Below, one piece after another: positions 15,344 to 21,288 of a stretch of 28,839 bases of DNA. How positions within the stretch are numbered: position 1 is the first letter of the stretch; each line of letters starts with the position of its first letter. The stretch spans positions 1 to 28,839 of the forward strand of contig MHRX01000051.1 in the NCBI GenBank assembly GCA_001822655.1. The letters are read 5' to 3'. The position numbers were made by a program, and so were the translations under genes. The DNA is from Candidatus Taylorbacteria bacterium RIFCSPLOWO2_01_FULL_45_15b (GTDB taxonomy: Bacteria; Patescibacteriota; Minisyncoccia; Phycocordibacterales; 01-FULL-45-15b). The notes under the pieces are model-generated. The model made no database searches. It had not been told where the DNA came from and saw only the letters and a program-made list of their open reading frames with translations.

Positions 15344-15945
15344 TCAAGAAAAATGTCGTGCAATTTTTGAAGTATCGACTTGTGAATTTCTGGAAAGTTA
15401 AATTCACCGTCTACTTCAACAAATCGGTAATATGGATTCATTCGATAATATTCCACAGTTGGTATAACATCCTTATGAAACCATTCAAGGCGCCTGTTGA
15501 TATCCTCATCTGTGTCATCCTTTCGCTTTCGGTTAGCCATCCGAATCCTCGCGGTCTCGTCGCTCATGTGAATATAGACAACAATGGGACTCTTGCGTCC
15601 ATAAAAGCGAAGAGCTGAATCAATTACGCCAGCTTCGTGATATCGTCTCGGACTGCCGTCAATTATGACATGCTGGTTTTCTTTCATGGATTCAATCATT
15701 TGCGACGACCAAAGCCAGACAGCCATGAATTCGGGCTGAAGCCCGCCCTCCGCATTCACTTTCCTCGCCAGCCTTGCCGAATAACTGTCCTTCATCACAA
15801 ATTCGCGAAATCGCCTACCTGTTTCAAGGCGAAATATCTCACGGCTGTCAGCAAGTTTGATTTTTTCAGTCAATAAAGTCGCCTGCGTACCTTTTCCACA
15901 GCCCGACTTGCCGATGAATATTAAAGTTAGCGGATAAGAAATCAT
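15340..15945 (-). CDS. adk: Adenylate kinase
   Basis: 201 residues, the short-LID type. Adenylate kinase interconverts ATP, ADP and AMP. The P-loop reads GKSGCGKGT (12-20), with Ser where most family members have Pro; the NMP-binding region includes LETGRRFREF and the DGSPRR motif replaces the usual DGFPRT. The LID arginines lie in ANRKRKDDTDEDINRRLEWF. No zinc cysteines are present in the LID. These substitutions make it a divergent Adk; a nucleoside monophosphate kinase of other specificity is possible. Upstream lies a heptamer array and then the DGR. Confidence 0.85.
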   Translation of the reverse strand: MISYPLTLIFIGKSGCGKGTQATLLTEKIKLADSREIFRLETGRRFREFVMKDSYSARLARKVNAEGGLQPEFMAVWLWSSQMIESMKENQHVIIDGSPRRYHEAGVIDSALRFYGRKSPIVVYIHMSDETARIRMANRKRKDDTDEDINRRLEWFHKDVIPTVEYYRMNPYYRFVEVDGEFNFPEIHKSILQKLHDIFLE

Positions 15946-15950
15946 GGAGA

Positions 15951-15988
15951 TTAGTATATAGTATTTAGTATGTAGTATGTAGTATTGA
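15951..15988. repeat. Heptamer (TTTAGTA-like) array upstream of adk
   Basis: Degenerate tandem units TAGTATA, TAGTATT, TAGTATG, TAGTATG, TAGTATT. One of at least five such arrays at gene boundaries in this window. Confidence 0.65.
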
Positions 15989-16024
15989 TGATATTTGTTA
16001 CTAATAAACCGGCACAGCGCCGAG

Positions 16025-16996
16025 TCATTTGCCGATAATTTTCTGTCTCAACTTCCAGCTGTTGCCGTGACTTATAAGACCGAGATATGACTGTACCGTT
16101 TTTTCCTTTCCGTCCTTCGCCTTTATATTTCTGAACATCCTCTTTTTAGTCGTCGTTCTTAAAACCCGATGATTCGGAAAATGCACCCAACCGAGAAAAT
16201 CAACTCCGGATGCAAATGTTTTGATAAACACTTTGTCGGGATGAAGCGCGAGCAGTAATCGCTCTGACAAAAAACTGTCAACTCGCAAGATAAGCTCTTG
16301 AAGATACCCCTTATCCTCGTGCAAAATCACGAAATCATCAGCATAGCGGATGTAATATTTTTGCTTAAGGCCGTGCTTTACAAATTGATCGAATTCATTC
16401 ATGTATACATTTACCAGAAGTTGCGAGGTTAAATTTCCTAGAGGAAGTCCCTTACCTGGACCAGTGCTAAAACTTTGAACAATTTCTCCAATAAGCCAAA
16501 CAATGCTTTGGTCGCTTACATGCCTCTTGAAAATGTCCATCAACGTTTCTTGATCGATTGAGGCGAAAAATTTTCTAACATCGCATTTTAGAACCCAGCA
16601 TGTGCGGCTACCGTTATGCGATACGCGCCTGAAAAATTCTCCGAAGCGCTCAATCGCTTTGTGCGTACCCTTAAAGTTCCTGCAGGAATAGGAATCGTAT
16701 ATAAATTTCTTATCAAAGTATGGTTCCAGCACCTGGTAAATCGCGTGATGCAATAGTCTGTCGCGAACTATCGCTTTGTGAATACTCCTCGGCTTAGGAT
16801 CCGATATCGAAAACGCCTCGTATACACCATGCCGATATGTTTTGTTTTGCAGCTCTCTATGAAGTTGAAAAATATTTTGAGAAAAATTCAACGAAAAAGT
16901 AGCAACATCGCTTCTGGTTTTCTTGCCATGCAAAAATTTCCGCCATGCATCGCAGAGATTTTTGATGGATATGATATCGTTATAATCATGGCGCAT
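16025..16996 (-). CDS. Diversity-generating retroelement reverse transcriptase
   Basis: 323 residues, the usual size for DGR reverse transcriptases. It copies template-repeat RNA with frequent errors at adenines. Motifs: the catalytic Asp139 in LKCDVRKFFASID; GLPLGNLTSQ (183-192), where the SQ-type motif 4 distinguishes DGR enzymes from group II intron types; YADD (218-221) in YIRYADDFVILH; and a thumb region ending VDFLGWVHF. No maturase or endonuclease domain follows. The start at 16996 fits the family's N-terminus (ISIKNLCDAWRKFLHGKK). The ATG lies nine bases inside the proposed avd start on the opposite strand. Together with the template and variable repeats at 17408 and 17880 the assignment is firm. 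Confidence 0.95.
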   Translation of the reverse strand: MRHDYNDIISIKNLCDAWRKFLHGKKTRSDVATFSLNFSQNIFQLHRELQNKTYRHGVYEAFSISDPKPRSIHKAIVRDRLLHHAIYQVLEPYFDKKFIYDSYSCRNFKGTHKAIERFGEFFRRVSHNGSRTCWVLKCDVRKFFASIDQETLMDIFKRHVSDQSIVWLIGEIVQSFSTGPGKGLPLGNLTSQLLVNVYMNEFDQFVKHGLKQKYYIRYADDFVILHEDKGYLQELILRVDSFLSERLLLALHPDKVFIKTFASGVDFLGWVHFPNHRVLRTTTKKRMFRNIKAKDGKEKTVQSYLGLISHGNSWKLRQKIIGK

Positions 16997-17403
16997 TCAG
17001 ATAAGCATTATATTACCCCCCCCCCCGAGAATTACCACAGGTAATTCTCAAGCTGAAGGAAACGTATCGTTTTTGGCTGACTCTTTATCGTGATTTTCCA
17101 AAAGTTGAGCGTTATGGAGTCGGAAATAAAATTGAGCAAGCATTTCTAGATGTTCTCGAGCTCACGTTCTGCTTATCATACCTTTCGCCCGAACATAAAA
17201 TCCCTATGCTCAACAAAGCGATCACTCGCCTTGATGTGGTGAAGTTTTTCACACAACTCGTTTGGGAAGACAAACTAATTACGATTGATAAATACGCCGA
17301 CCTTACCAGCCGGTTGGAAGAGATCGGCCGACAGCTCGGCGGTTGGAAGAAAGGTCTTATGACGAAAACTCCCCGAGCGTATGCCCAGGGAGAAAGACGT
17401 TGA
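16988..17403 (+). CDS. avd: Avd-type DGR accessory protein, frame interrupted at a C11 tract
   Basis: The frame from 17026 to the TGA at 17401 encodes an about 125-residue four-helix-bundle protein of the bAvd/S23-like family: ELPQVILKLKETYRFW, then FPKVERYGVGNKIEQAFLDV, LNKAITRLDVVKFF and the hallmark RLEEIGRQLGGWKKG near the end. Avd is a basic pentamer that binds the reverse transcriptase and is needed for mutagenic copying. This frame has no ATG, GTG or TTG before the first family residues. The ATG at 16988 reads MAHSDKHYIT into the 11-C run and out of frame; a 12th C would fuse it to the Avd frame. The gene is on the strand opposite to the reverse transcriptase, template and target, an unusual layout. 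Confidence 0.8.
17007..17012 (-). promoter_or_regulatory. -10 element of the reverse transcriptase gene
   Basis: Perfect TATAAT on the minus strand, ten bases before the reverse transcriptase ATG. The G11 run (the C11 tract read on this strand) falls in the 17-base spacer upstream, so tract length would change promoter spacing. No good -35 is visible. Confidence 0.4.
17016..17026 (+). repeat. Homopolymer of 11 C
   Basis: Eleven C residues, the longest single-base run I see in the window. It lies in the 5' part of avd and just upstream of the reverse transcriptase -10 box. Confidence 0.9.
17027..17049. repeat. Perfect 10-bp hairpin next to the C11 tract
   Basis: GAGAATTACC (17027-17036), ACA loop, GGTAATTCTC (17040-17049). 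It is within avd coding sequence on the plus strand and in the template-to-RT spacer on the minus strand. Confidence 0.85.
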
Positions 17404-17407
17404 GTTT

Positions 17408-17516
17408 CGAGAGAACACATGGTTGCCATCGTTCCACCTATTCGGGTTCCCGATCGGATTGGCATTGACGTTCCAACCGTCGCCGTTCCAGTACACGTTG
17501 ACCGTGCGGAGGACAC
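17408..17516 (-). repeat. DGR template repeat (TR)
   Basis: 109 bp matching the variable repeat at 17880-17988 without gaps, 91 of 109 identical. On the minus strand the template carries AAC/AAT codons at variable sites (reading WNGDGWNVNANPIGNPN), and 17 of 18 differences are at its adenines, replaced by G, C or T in the target. The exception is a T-to-G. The template ends four bases beyond the avd stop codon. Open reading and weak protein similarity to the target extend upstream to about 17559 (GLVYDSSGVLRTV versus IFYIRDQNRVLRAV), suggesting the template derives from a target gene. Confidence 0.95.
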
Positions 17517-17746
17517 CAGAGCTATCGTACACGAGACCGTCTATGTCACCGCCCGTCAAACCATGACGGACTGAATTTTATTCGGGACATCAAAGTCCAC
17601 TAGTCTCGCGTACCAATTCTTGTTCTTTTTTGAAAGAGATAGTCCCTACTCTCATGCAAGGCGTACCCAGCATAATTCTGAAGAAAAATTCTTTAAGACC
17701 ATGACGTGGGAGCCGTGACCGCCGCGTAACACATGATTTCAATATA

Positions 17747-17755
17747 AGTATAACA
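17747..17755 (-). promoter_or_regulatory. Candidate promoter for the template RNA
   Basis: Extended -10 TGTTATACT on the minus strand (TATACT at 17747-17752), about 230 bases upstream of the template and just after the target gene's terminator. The -35 is weak. Interval 17560-17746 otherwise shows nothing recognisable. Confidence 0.4.
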
Positions 17756-17771
17756 GGCAAAATTTAAATAT

Positions 17772-17813
17772 AAAAAAATTGACACTCGGCCTGCGACGCA
17801 GACAGAGTGTCAA
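17772..17813 (-). terminator. Terminator of the DGR target gene
   Basis: On the minus strand TTGACACTC (17805-17813) pairs with GAGTGTCAA (17779-17787), with an inner CTGC/GCAG stem, then seven T residues. It lies 66 bases beyond the variable repeat. Hairpins downstream of the variable repeat help target recognition in phage DGRs, so a second role is possible. Confidence 0.85.
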
Positions 17814-17833
17814 AGGGTCCAAGGGACAAAGTG

Positions 17834-18535
17834 TCAGCTTGCGACCGCCACAGGTTCCGAGGGCAAAAGATCTGAATTGCGAGAGAACACATGGCGGCCA
17901 TCGAACCACCTACGCGGGTACCCGATCGGATAGGCATCGACGCCCCAACCGCCGCCGCGCCAGTCCACGCCGACCGCGCGGAGGACACGATTCTGGTCAC
18001 GGATGTAGAAGATGTTCGCCCAGCCGTTGTTCAGTAAACAACCGTCTTCGCCATACTTCTGTTTACCCATGAGGAAGAACATCTCCGTCAGAGTTGTTTC
18101 GGATTTCTCCTCGCCACCAAGTTCGGTGATGATCGGCATGTCCACAGAGGATTTCCGAAGCTTCGCGTAACGCAGGGCCTGTTTAGTGATCGGGTCTTCG
18201 ACCTTGTCACCAAACCAGGCCTTGAAGTTGCCGCCGAGGTCGCTGATTTGAACCTTGGCTTCAGGGCGAATATCCAGGACAAACTTCTCTTTGGCGACGA
18301 ACGTGCCGGAGGTTGCGGGAATGACCACCGTAGAGACGAGTTCGAGGAGATCGGTACGGGGTTTGGTGTTCGGTATTTGTGCGACGTTGTCGTTTGACCA
18401 ACACGGTTCCTTACGGAGGAACTTCTTCAGTTCTTCTTCCCATTGACTGCCGTCCTGGCCACTGATGTTCACAATGAGCTGGTTCAGCGGTCCGGTCGTG
18501 AATTCGCGGAGCGCTTTGCTGAGCACGGTATCCAT
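17834..18535 (-). CDS. DGR target protein with variable C-type-lectin-like C-terminus
   Basis: 233 residues. The variable repeat encodes residues about 183-219 (RVLRAVGVDWRGGGWGVDAY onward), ending FSRN; conserved W, G and R residues between variable sites and the late FSRNS match the C-type lectin-like ligand-binding fold of DGR targets. Twelve residues differ from the template: Asn becomes Gly, Arg, Asp, Tyr or Phe, as expected for AAC/AAT mutagenesis. A GNFKAWF motif occurs at about 102-108. There is no signal peptide or membrane segment, so it is probably cytosolic, or exported by an unrecognised route. AAGGGA about eight bases before the ATG supports the start. The N-terminal 180 residues match no domain I know. 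Confidence 0.9.
   Translation of the reverse strand: MDTVLSKALREFTTGPLNQLIVNISGQDGSQWEEELKKFLRKEPCWSNDNVAQIPNTKPRTDLLELVSTVVIPATSGTFVAKEKFVLDIRPEAKVQISDLGGNFKAWFGDKVEDPITKQALRYAKLRKSSVDMPIITELGGEEKSETTLTEMFFLMGKQKYGEDGCLLNNGWANIFYIRDQNRVLRAVGVDWRGGGWGVDAYPIGYPRRWFDGRHVFSRNSDLLPSEPVAVAS
17880..17988 (-). repeat. DGR variable repeat (VR)
   Basis: 109 bp at the 3' end of the target gene, aligned end to end with the template at 17408-17516. The right end (minus-strand 3') is an unchanged CATGTGTTCTCTCG, the likely site where cDNA priming starts; identity is lost immediately after it. Confidence 0.95.
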
Positions 18536-18719
18536 GGTCAGTTTCCCTTCTTGTTTGGTTTCCCTCTACGCCGAGGAGGCACTATGGTCCTATATGGTCA
18601 TAGCAAGGAATGGCCTTCCGTCAGAGGGCAGATTAGCCACTTTTTGCTATAACCAATCGTATGCCTTAAAAGAACTGTCATTGCTATTGTACACCCAAAC
18701 TCCTAATCTGTCAACAACA

Positions 18720-18743
18720 CGACGTTCGTATTTCAAAACGTCG
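18720..18743. repeat. Inverted repeat upstream of the target gene
   Basis: CGACGTT (18720-18726) with AACGTCG (18737-18743), ten-base loop, in the gene-free stretch 18536-19144. No promoter for the target gene could be chosen with confidence here. Confidence 0.5.
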
Positions 18744-18749
18744 CCTACC

Positions 18750-18805
18750 CCGACAAATACTCGACAACTCGTCAATAATAAATAGATTGGGCTATGGAAG
18801 GGAAG
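18750..18805 (+). repeat. Direct repeat B, copy 1
   Basis: 56 bp identical to 20781-20836, from CCGACAAATACTCGACAACT to GGCTATGGAAGGGAAG. Here it precedes repeat A; in the second locus it follows it. Confidence 0.9.
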
Positions 18806-18814
18806 AAATAGAAG

Positions 18815-19024
18815 GAAATAGGGACAGGGACAATATTCCTGCAAAATATGTGGTGTAATCAAATAAAGCATTTTGGCCTACCTGCCCCGCCAATTTTATT
18901 CCAAATCATGTTCCCCGCCCACAACTGTCGCTGTGTCGGCTTCAAAAGTGTTTTTAAAGACAGCGCCGCTGTTTGATTAAATTACGCAATACTTCCTCGA
19001 TAAATATTGTCCTTGCCCCCATTT
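18815..19024 (+). repeat. Direct repeat A, copy 1
   Basis: 210 bp matching 20568-20777 with four mismatches. It begins GAAATAGGGACAGGGACAAT, a GGGACAGGGACA motif reminiscent of REP-type repeats tied to IS200-like transposases. On the minus strand there is protein-like wording broken by stops (FIEEVLRNLIKQRR), suggesting decayed coding sequence. Confidence 0.9.
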
Positions 19025-19124
19025 ATGTCCCCATTTACCCATTTATCAAATTTTGATTTTGATATATGTTCCATAATTTGAATATGAACTCTTTTGAATC
19101 TTTTTCATACCACTCACTCAAATC

Positions 19125-19133
19125 TGATATACT
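19125..19133 (+). promoter_or_regulatory. Extended -10 promoter of the 19145 gene
   Basis: TGATATACT (TATACT at 19128-19133), 11 bases before the ATG; the leader would be about four bases. Confidence 0.5.
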
Positions 19134-19144
19134 TTCGGTACAAT

Positions 19145-19870
19145 ATGGAACAACCTCCACAAGAAAGCGCCGATAATACGCCCGAATTAACACGAGAAGA
19201 TCGTCAGAAAGAAAAAGATAATCTCGTTAAACAAAGAGAGGAAGAAAATATATTTTCTAAGAAAATTCGCGAACTGAAAGAACTGTTTATAAAAGCGGAA
19301 AAATTTATAGGCGCACGCGACATGGCCATATTCCGCAGCGCGCGTTATAGCGATGATGAAATACATTGGATTGCCGAGGTAAAAAAAGCGTCCCAAGACA
19401 ATAATCCAGGGCAACTGAATGCGTATGATTTGGTTCGCATGTCAGGCATGCTCGCCAGAGATTTTTATAAATTTGGCCCTGACTTAATTTCTGATCAAAC
19501 CGAAGATTATTTAGATGAAATATTAGCCAAAATCAAAGACAGATACGATAATTTATTCAAGACGATCGACCAGGTGGGATTAGAAAAAATGCGAGATCTT
19601 TTTATTGATGTTGATGACCAATACAAGGCTGCCCTGGCAGATAGAACTTTAACTGCAAAAAACGCGAAAGATAAGGCGGCTCTCATCTCCAAGTGGTTAA
19701 ATATTGTACACCGTGGCGGCAATCGTGAAATGGTAGCTTTTTTTTACGGATATCCTCAACCTTCACAGGGACGGGGCGGTTTGAAAGGACACCAAGCCGA
19801 TCAGCAGGAGTTTCTTAATCGGCTCAATAACCTCGGCTATCGTCTCCAACAAAAAAACACCCCTAATTGA
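19145..19870 (+). CDS. Hypothetical charged helical protein, 241 aa
   Basis: Not recognised. Residues 1-45 are very charged (ELTREDRQKEKDNLVKQREE), probably coiled coil or disordered; the middle is helical with Asp/Glu/Lys-rich segments, and the C-terminus has a glycine/glutamine stretch (PQPSQGRGGLKGHQADQQ). No membrane segment. The start at 19145 is set by the extended -10 box just upstream rather than the in-frame ATG at 19094. It lies between the two A repeats, convergent with the HicBA-like pair, with 22 bases between stops. A cargo gene of the island is likely. Confidence 0.7.
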   Translation: MEQPPQESADNTPELTREDRQKEKDNLVKQREEENIFSKKIRELKELFIKAEKFIGARDMAIFRSARYSDDEIHWIAEVKKASQDNNPGQLNAYDLVRMSGMLARDFYKFGPDLISDQTEDYLDEILAKIKDRYDNLFKTIDQVGLEKMRDLFIDVDDQYKAALADRTLTAKNAKDKAALISKWLNIVHRGGNREMVAFFYGYPQPSQGRGGLKGHQADQQEFLNRLNNLGYRLQQKNTPN

Positions 19871-19892
19871 GATTTCGAAGTTACGATGGAAA

Positions 19893-20126
19893 TTATTTAC
19901 CGAACCATTGTGCTTTCGGTATACCCGACTGTAAAATAATACCTTTCATTGTTCGTGGTTTTATTGTTTTTGCCCCATGATACGGCACGCAGACATTTCT
20001 TAAAGATCCAATGTGACGACCGACGTAATAGTAGTGACTTGCGTTTGTATAGTTAAGCCGAAAATTATTCTTTTTCAGAAAACTAACGACATCGTTAAAT
20101 GTCCAGTTAAAAAAATTGCGGGGCAT
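19893..20126 (-). CDS. hicA: HicA-like mRNA interferase toxin
   Basis: 77 residues, the dsRBD-like HicA/YcfA fold. The N-terminus has the helix FNDVVSFLKKNNFRL, the catalytic histidine region ASHYYYVG (His31), the strand VCVPYHGAKTI and the family C-terminus MKGIILQSGIPKAQW. HicA toxins cleave mRNA and are neutralised by HicB. The ATG shares one base with the stop of the upstream gene (TAATG), giving antitoxin-first order. All core positions seem present, so the toxin may be active. Confidence 0.88.
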   Translation of the reverse strand: MPRNFFNWTFNDVVSFLKKNNFRLNYTNASHYYYVGRHIGSLRNVCVPYHGAKTIKPRTMKGIILQSGIPKAQWFGK

Positions 20127-20434
20127 TACACTTTTGCAACACCATACATATTGATTTCAAATGGTGATTTGATAGGTTTAGATGAATGTAAGTCGGACCA
20201 AAGTTTTTCATATTCCAAATCAGACTTTTGGTTTAACGCTTCAAAATTCATAGCACCCCTGATTCGTTTAAATGATTGAATATAGCCGTCCACTGCCTGA
20301 AGCAAGCTCATAAAAGCTAACCTTGGGTCATCTGCTGACTCAACAATATTAAATTCAAGCGCGACAGCATACCATGTATCGCCATCTTTAAAGACAATAT
20401 GTCTAAAAGCTCCTTTTTTTGGGGTATTCTTCAT
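20126..20434 (-). CDS. hicB: HicB-like antitoxin
   Basis: 102 residues. The N-terminal half has the partial RNase H-like HicB fold (FRHIVFKDGDTWYAVALEFN, then LLQAVDGYIQSF). HicB usually adds a C-terminal ribbon-helix-helix or HTH domain for operon autoregulation; here the last 40 residues (SDLEYEKLWSDLHSSKPIKS) do not show one, so repression may need another protein or be absent. Position next to HicA supports the assignment. Confidence 0.75.
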   Translation of the reverse strand: MKNTPKKGAFRHIVFKDGDTWYAVALEFNIVESADDPRLAFMSLLQAVDGYIQSFKRIRGAMNFEALNQKSDLEYEKLWSDLHSSKPIKSPFEINMYGVAKV

Positions 20435-20487
20435 AAAACTAATCTATCATTACGCACTTCAAAACTCAACCTCGTCGTCATGGACGA

Positions 20488-20496
20488 CTTATACCA
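20488..20496 (-). promoter_or_regulatory. Extended -10 promoter of hicBA
   Basis: TGGTATAAG on the minus strand (-10 at 20488-20493), giving a leader of about 45 bases before the hicB ATG. Confidence 0.45.
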
Positions 20497-20513
20497 CCGA
20501 AATGCGAAAGGTT

Positions 20514-20540
20514 AAAAAAACCTCTTAATTGAGGTGTATT
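20514..20540. terminator. Weak terminator-like hairpin upstream of hicB
   Basis: ACCTC (20520-20524) with GAGGT (20531-20535) between an A7 and a T-rich run. No gene on either strand obviously ends here. It may shield the pair from repeat A. Confidence 0.35.
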
Positions 20541-20567
20541 TTTGATTCATCAGAGAAATAGGGACAA

Positions 20568-20777
20568 GAAATAGGGACAGGGACAATATTCCTGCAAAAT
20601 ATGTGGTGTAATCAAATAAAGCATTTTGGCCTACCTGCCCCGCCAATTTTATTCCAAATCATGTTCCCCGCCCACAACTGCCGCTGTGTCGGATTCAAAA
20701 GTGTTTTTAAAGACAGCGCCACTGTTTGCTTAAATTACGCAATACTTCCTCGATAAATATTGTCCTTGCCCCCATTT
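20568..20777 (+). repeat. Direct repeat A, copy 2
   Basis: 210 bp, four mismatches against 18815-19024, same orientation. A partial duplicate of its first bases (GAAATAGGGACA) lies immediately before it. Confidence 0.9.
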
Positions 20778-20780
20778 GCG

Positions 20781-20836
20781 CCGACAAATACTCGACAACT
20801 CGTCAATAATAAATAGATTGGGCTATGGAAGGGAAG
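20781..20836 (+). repeat. Direct repeat B, copy 2
   Basis: Identical to 18750-18805 over 56 bp, here three bases after repeat A. Its last bases (GGAAGGGAAG) provide the Shine-Dalgarno for the coiled-coil gene at 20843. Confidence 0.9.
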
Positions 20837-20842
20837 CAAAAA

Positions 20843-21158
20843 ATGGCGACAAAACAAGAACTTCAAGTATTAGTAAAGGAACTTCAAGATAACAATTGAA
20901 AAACAGCGCCGATTGATCAGCGAGAACGCAGCCAAAGTTGACGAACTCAATGAATTGAATCGACGATACCAACCCGGCATTGGGGCTTATATCCTGAACC
21001 TTCGGGCGGAGTTAATCAACGCAATGAATAAGATTTATAACCTCGAACAGCAAGCCGCGAAGCAAAGGCAACGTCTTGAGGAAGAAAAAGAATCGCGATT
21101 CCAAGCTGAAGGCGGTAAGAAAGCTCTCCATGAAGCATTACTCTCTGTTGTCGCTTAG
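20843..21158 (+). pseudogene. Frameshifted coiled-coil protein gene
   Basis: The ATG at 20843, behind a good AGGGA site, reads MATKQELQVLVKELQDNN and stops at 20897-20899. The next frame is open from 20877 to 21158 and continues the same style of heptad helix (IEKQRRLISENAAKVDELNE, then INAMNKIYNLEQQAAKQRQR). A single-base change near 20889-20900 (AACAATTGAAAAA) would restore a protein of about 105 residues. A TTG at 20913 is a poor independent start. Simple mutation, assembly error, or frameshifting at the A-rich stretch are all possible. A terminator follows, so the unit looks recently functional. No known function. Confidence 0.65.
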
Positions 21159-21185
21159 TTGAGATAATCTCCCTCCGAATTCAAT

Positions 21186-21209
21186 GCATGACGAAAGTCA
21201 TGCTTTTTT
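21186..21209 (+). terminator. Terminator after the coiled-coil gene
   Basis: GCATGAC (21186-21192), GAAA loop, GTCATGC (21197-21203), six T residues. Confidence 0.92.
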
Positions 21210-21254
21210 ATAGTTTTTTGTAGTTAACGAAAAAAATTCATCTCATCTCGACCA

Positions 21255-21288
21255 TACGTTTTATTCCGCGATCGCGGAATAAAACGTA
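21255..21288. repeat. Perfect 34-bp palindrome
   Basis: Symmetric about 21271/21272 with no unpaired centre; half-site TACGTTTTATTCCGCGA. The middle contains GCGATCGC. A T-rich run follows at 21289-21302, so a terminator is possible, but the loop-free centre fits a protein-binding or recombination site better. Confidence 0.85.

Noticed and set aside
17275..17559. Template region as a second expressed target gene
   Set aside because: The frame lacks a proper N-terminal domain and runs into antisense avd; the Asn-rich codons mark it as a template.
17381..17566. Plus-strand ORF across the template repeat
   Set aside because: It reads antisense to the template, matches no family, and its start overlaps the end of avd in another frame.
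18647..18871. Minus-strand 74-aa ORF upstream of the target gene
   Set aside because: It spans the start of repeats A and B and has no ribosome site; the protein-like end (VVDRLGVWVYNS) may be a remnant but cannot be supported.
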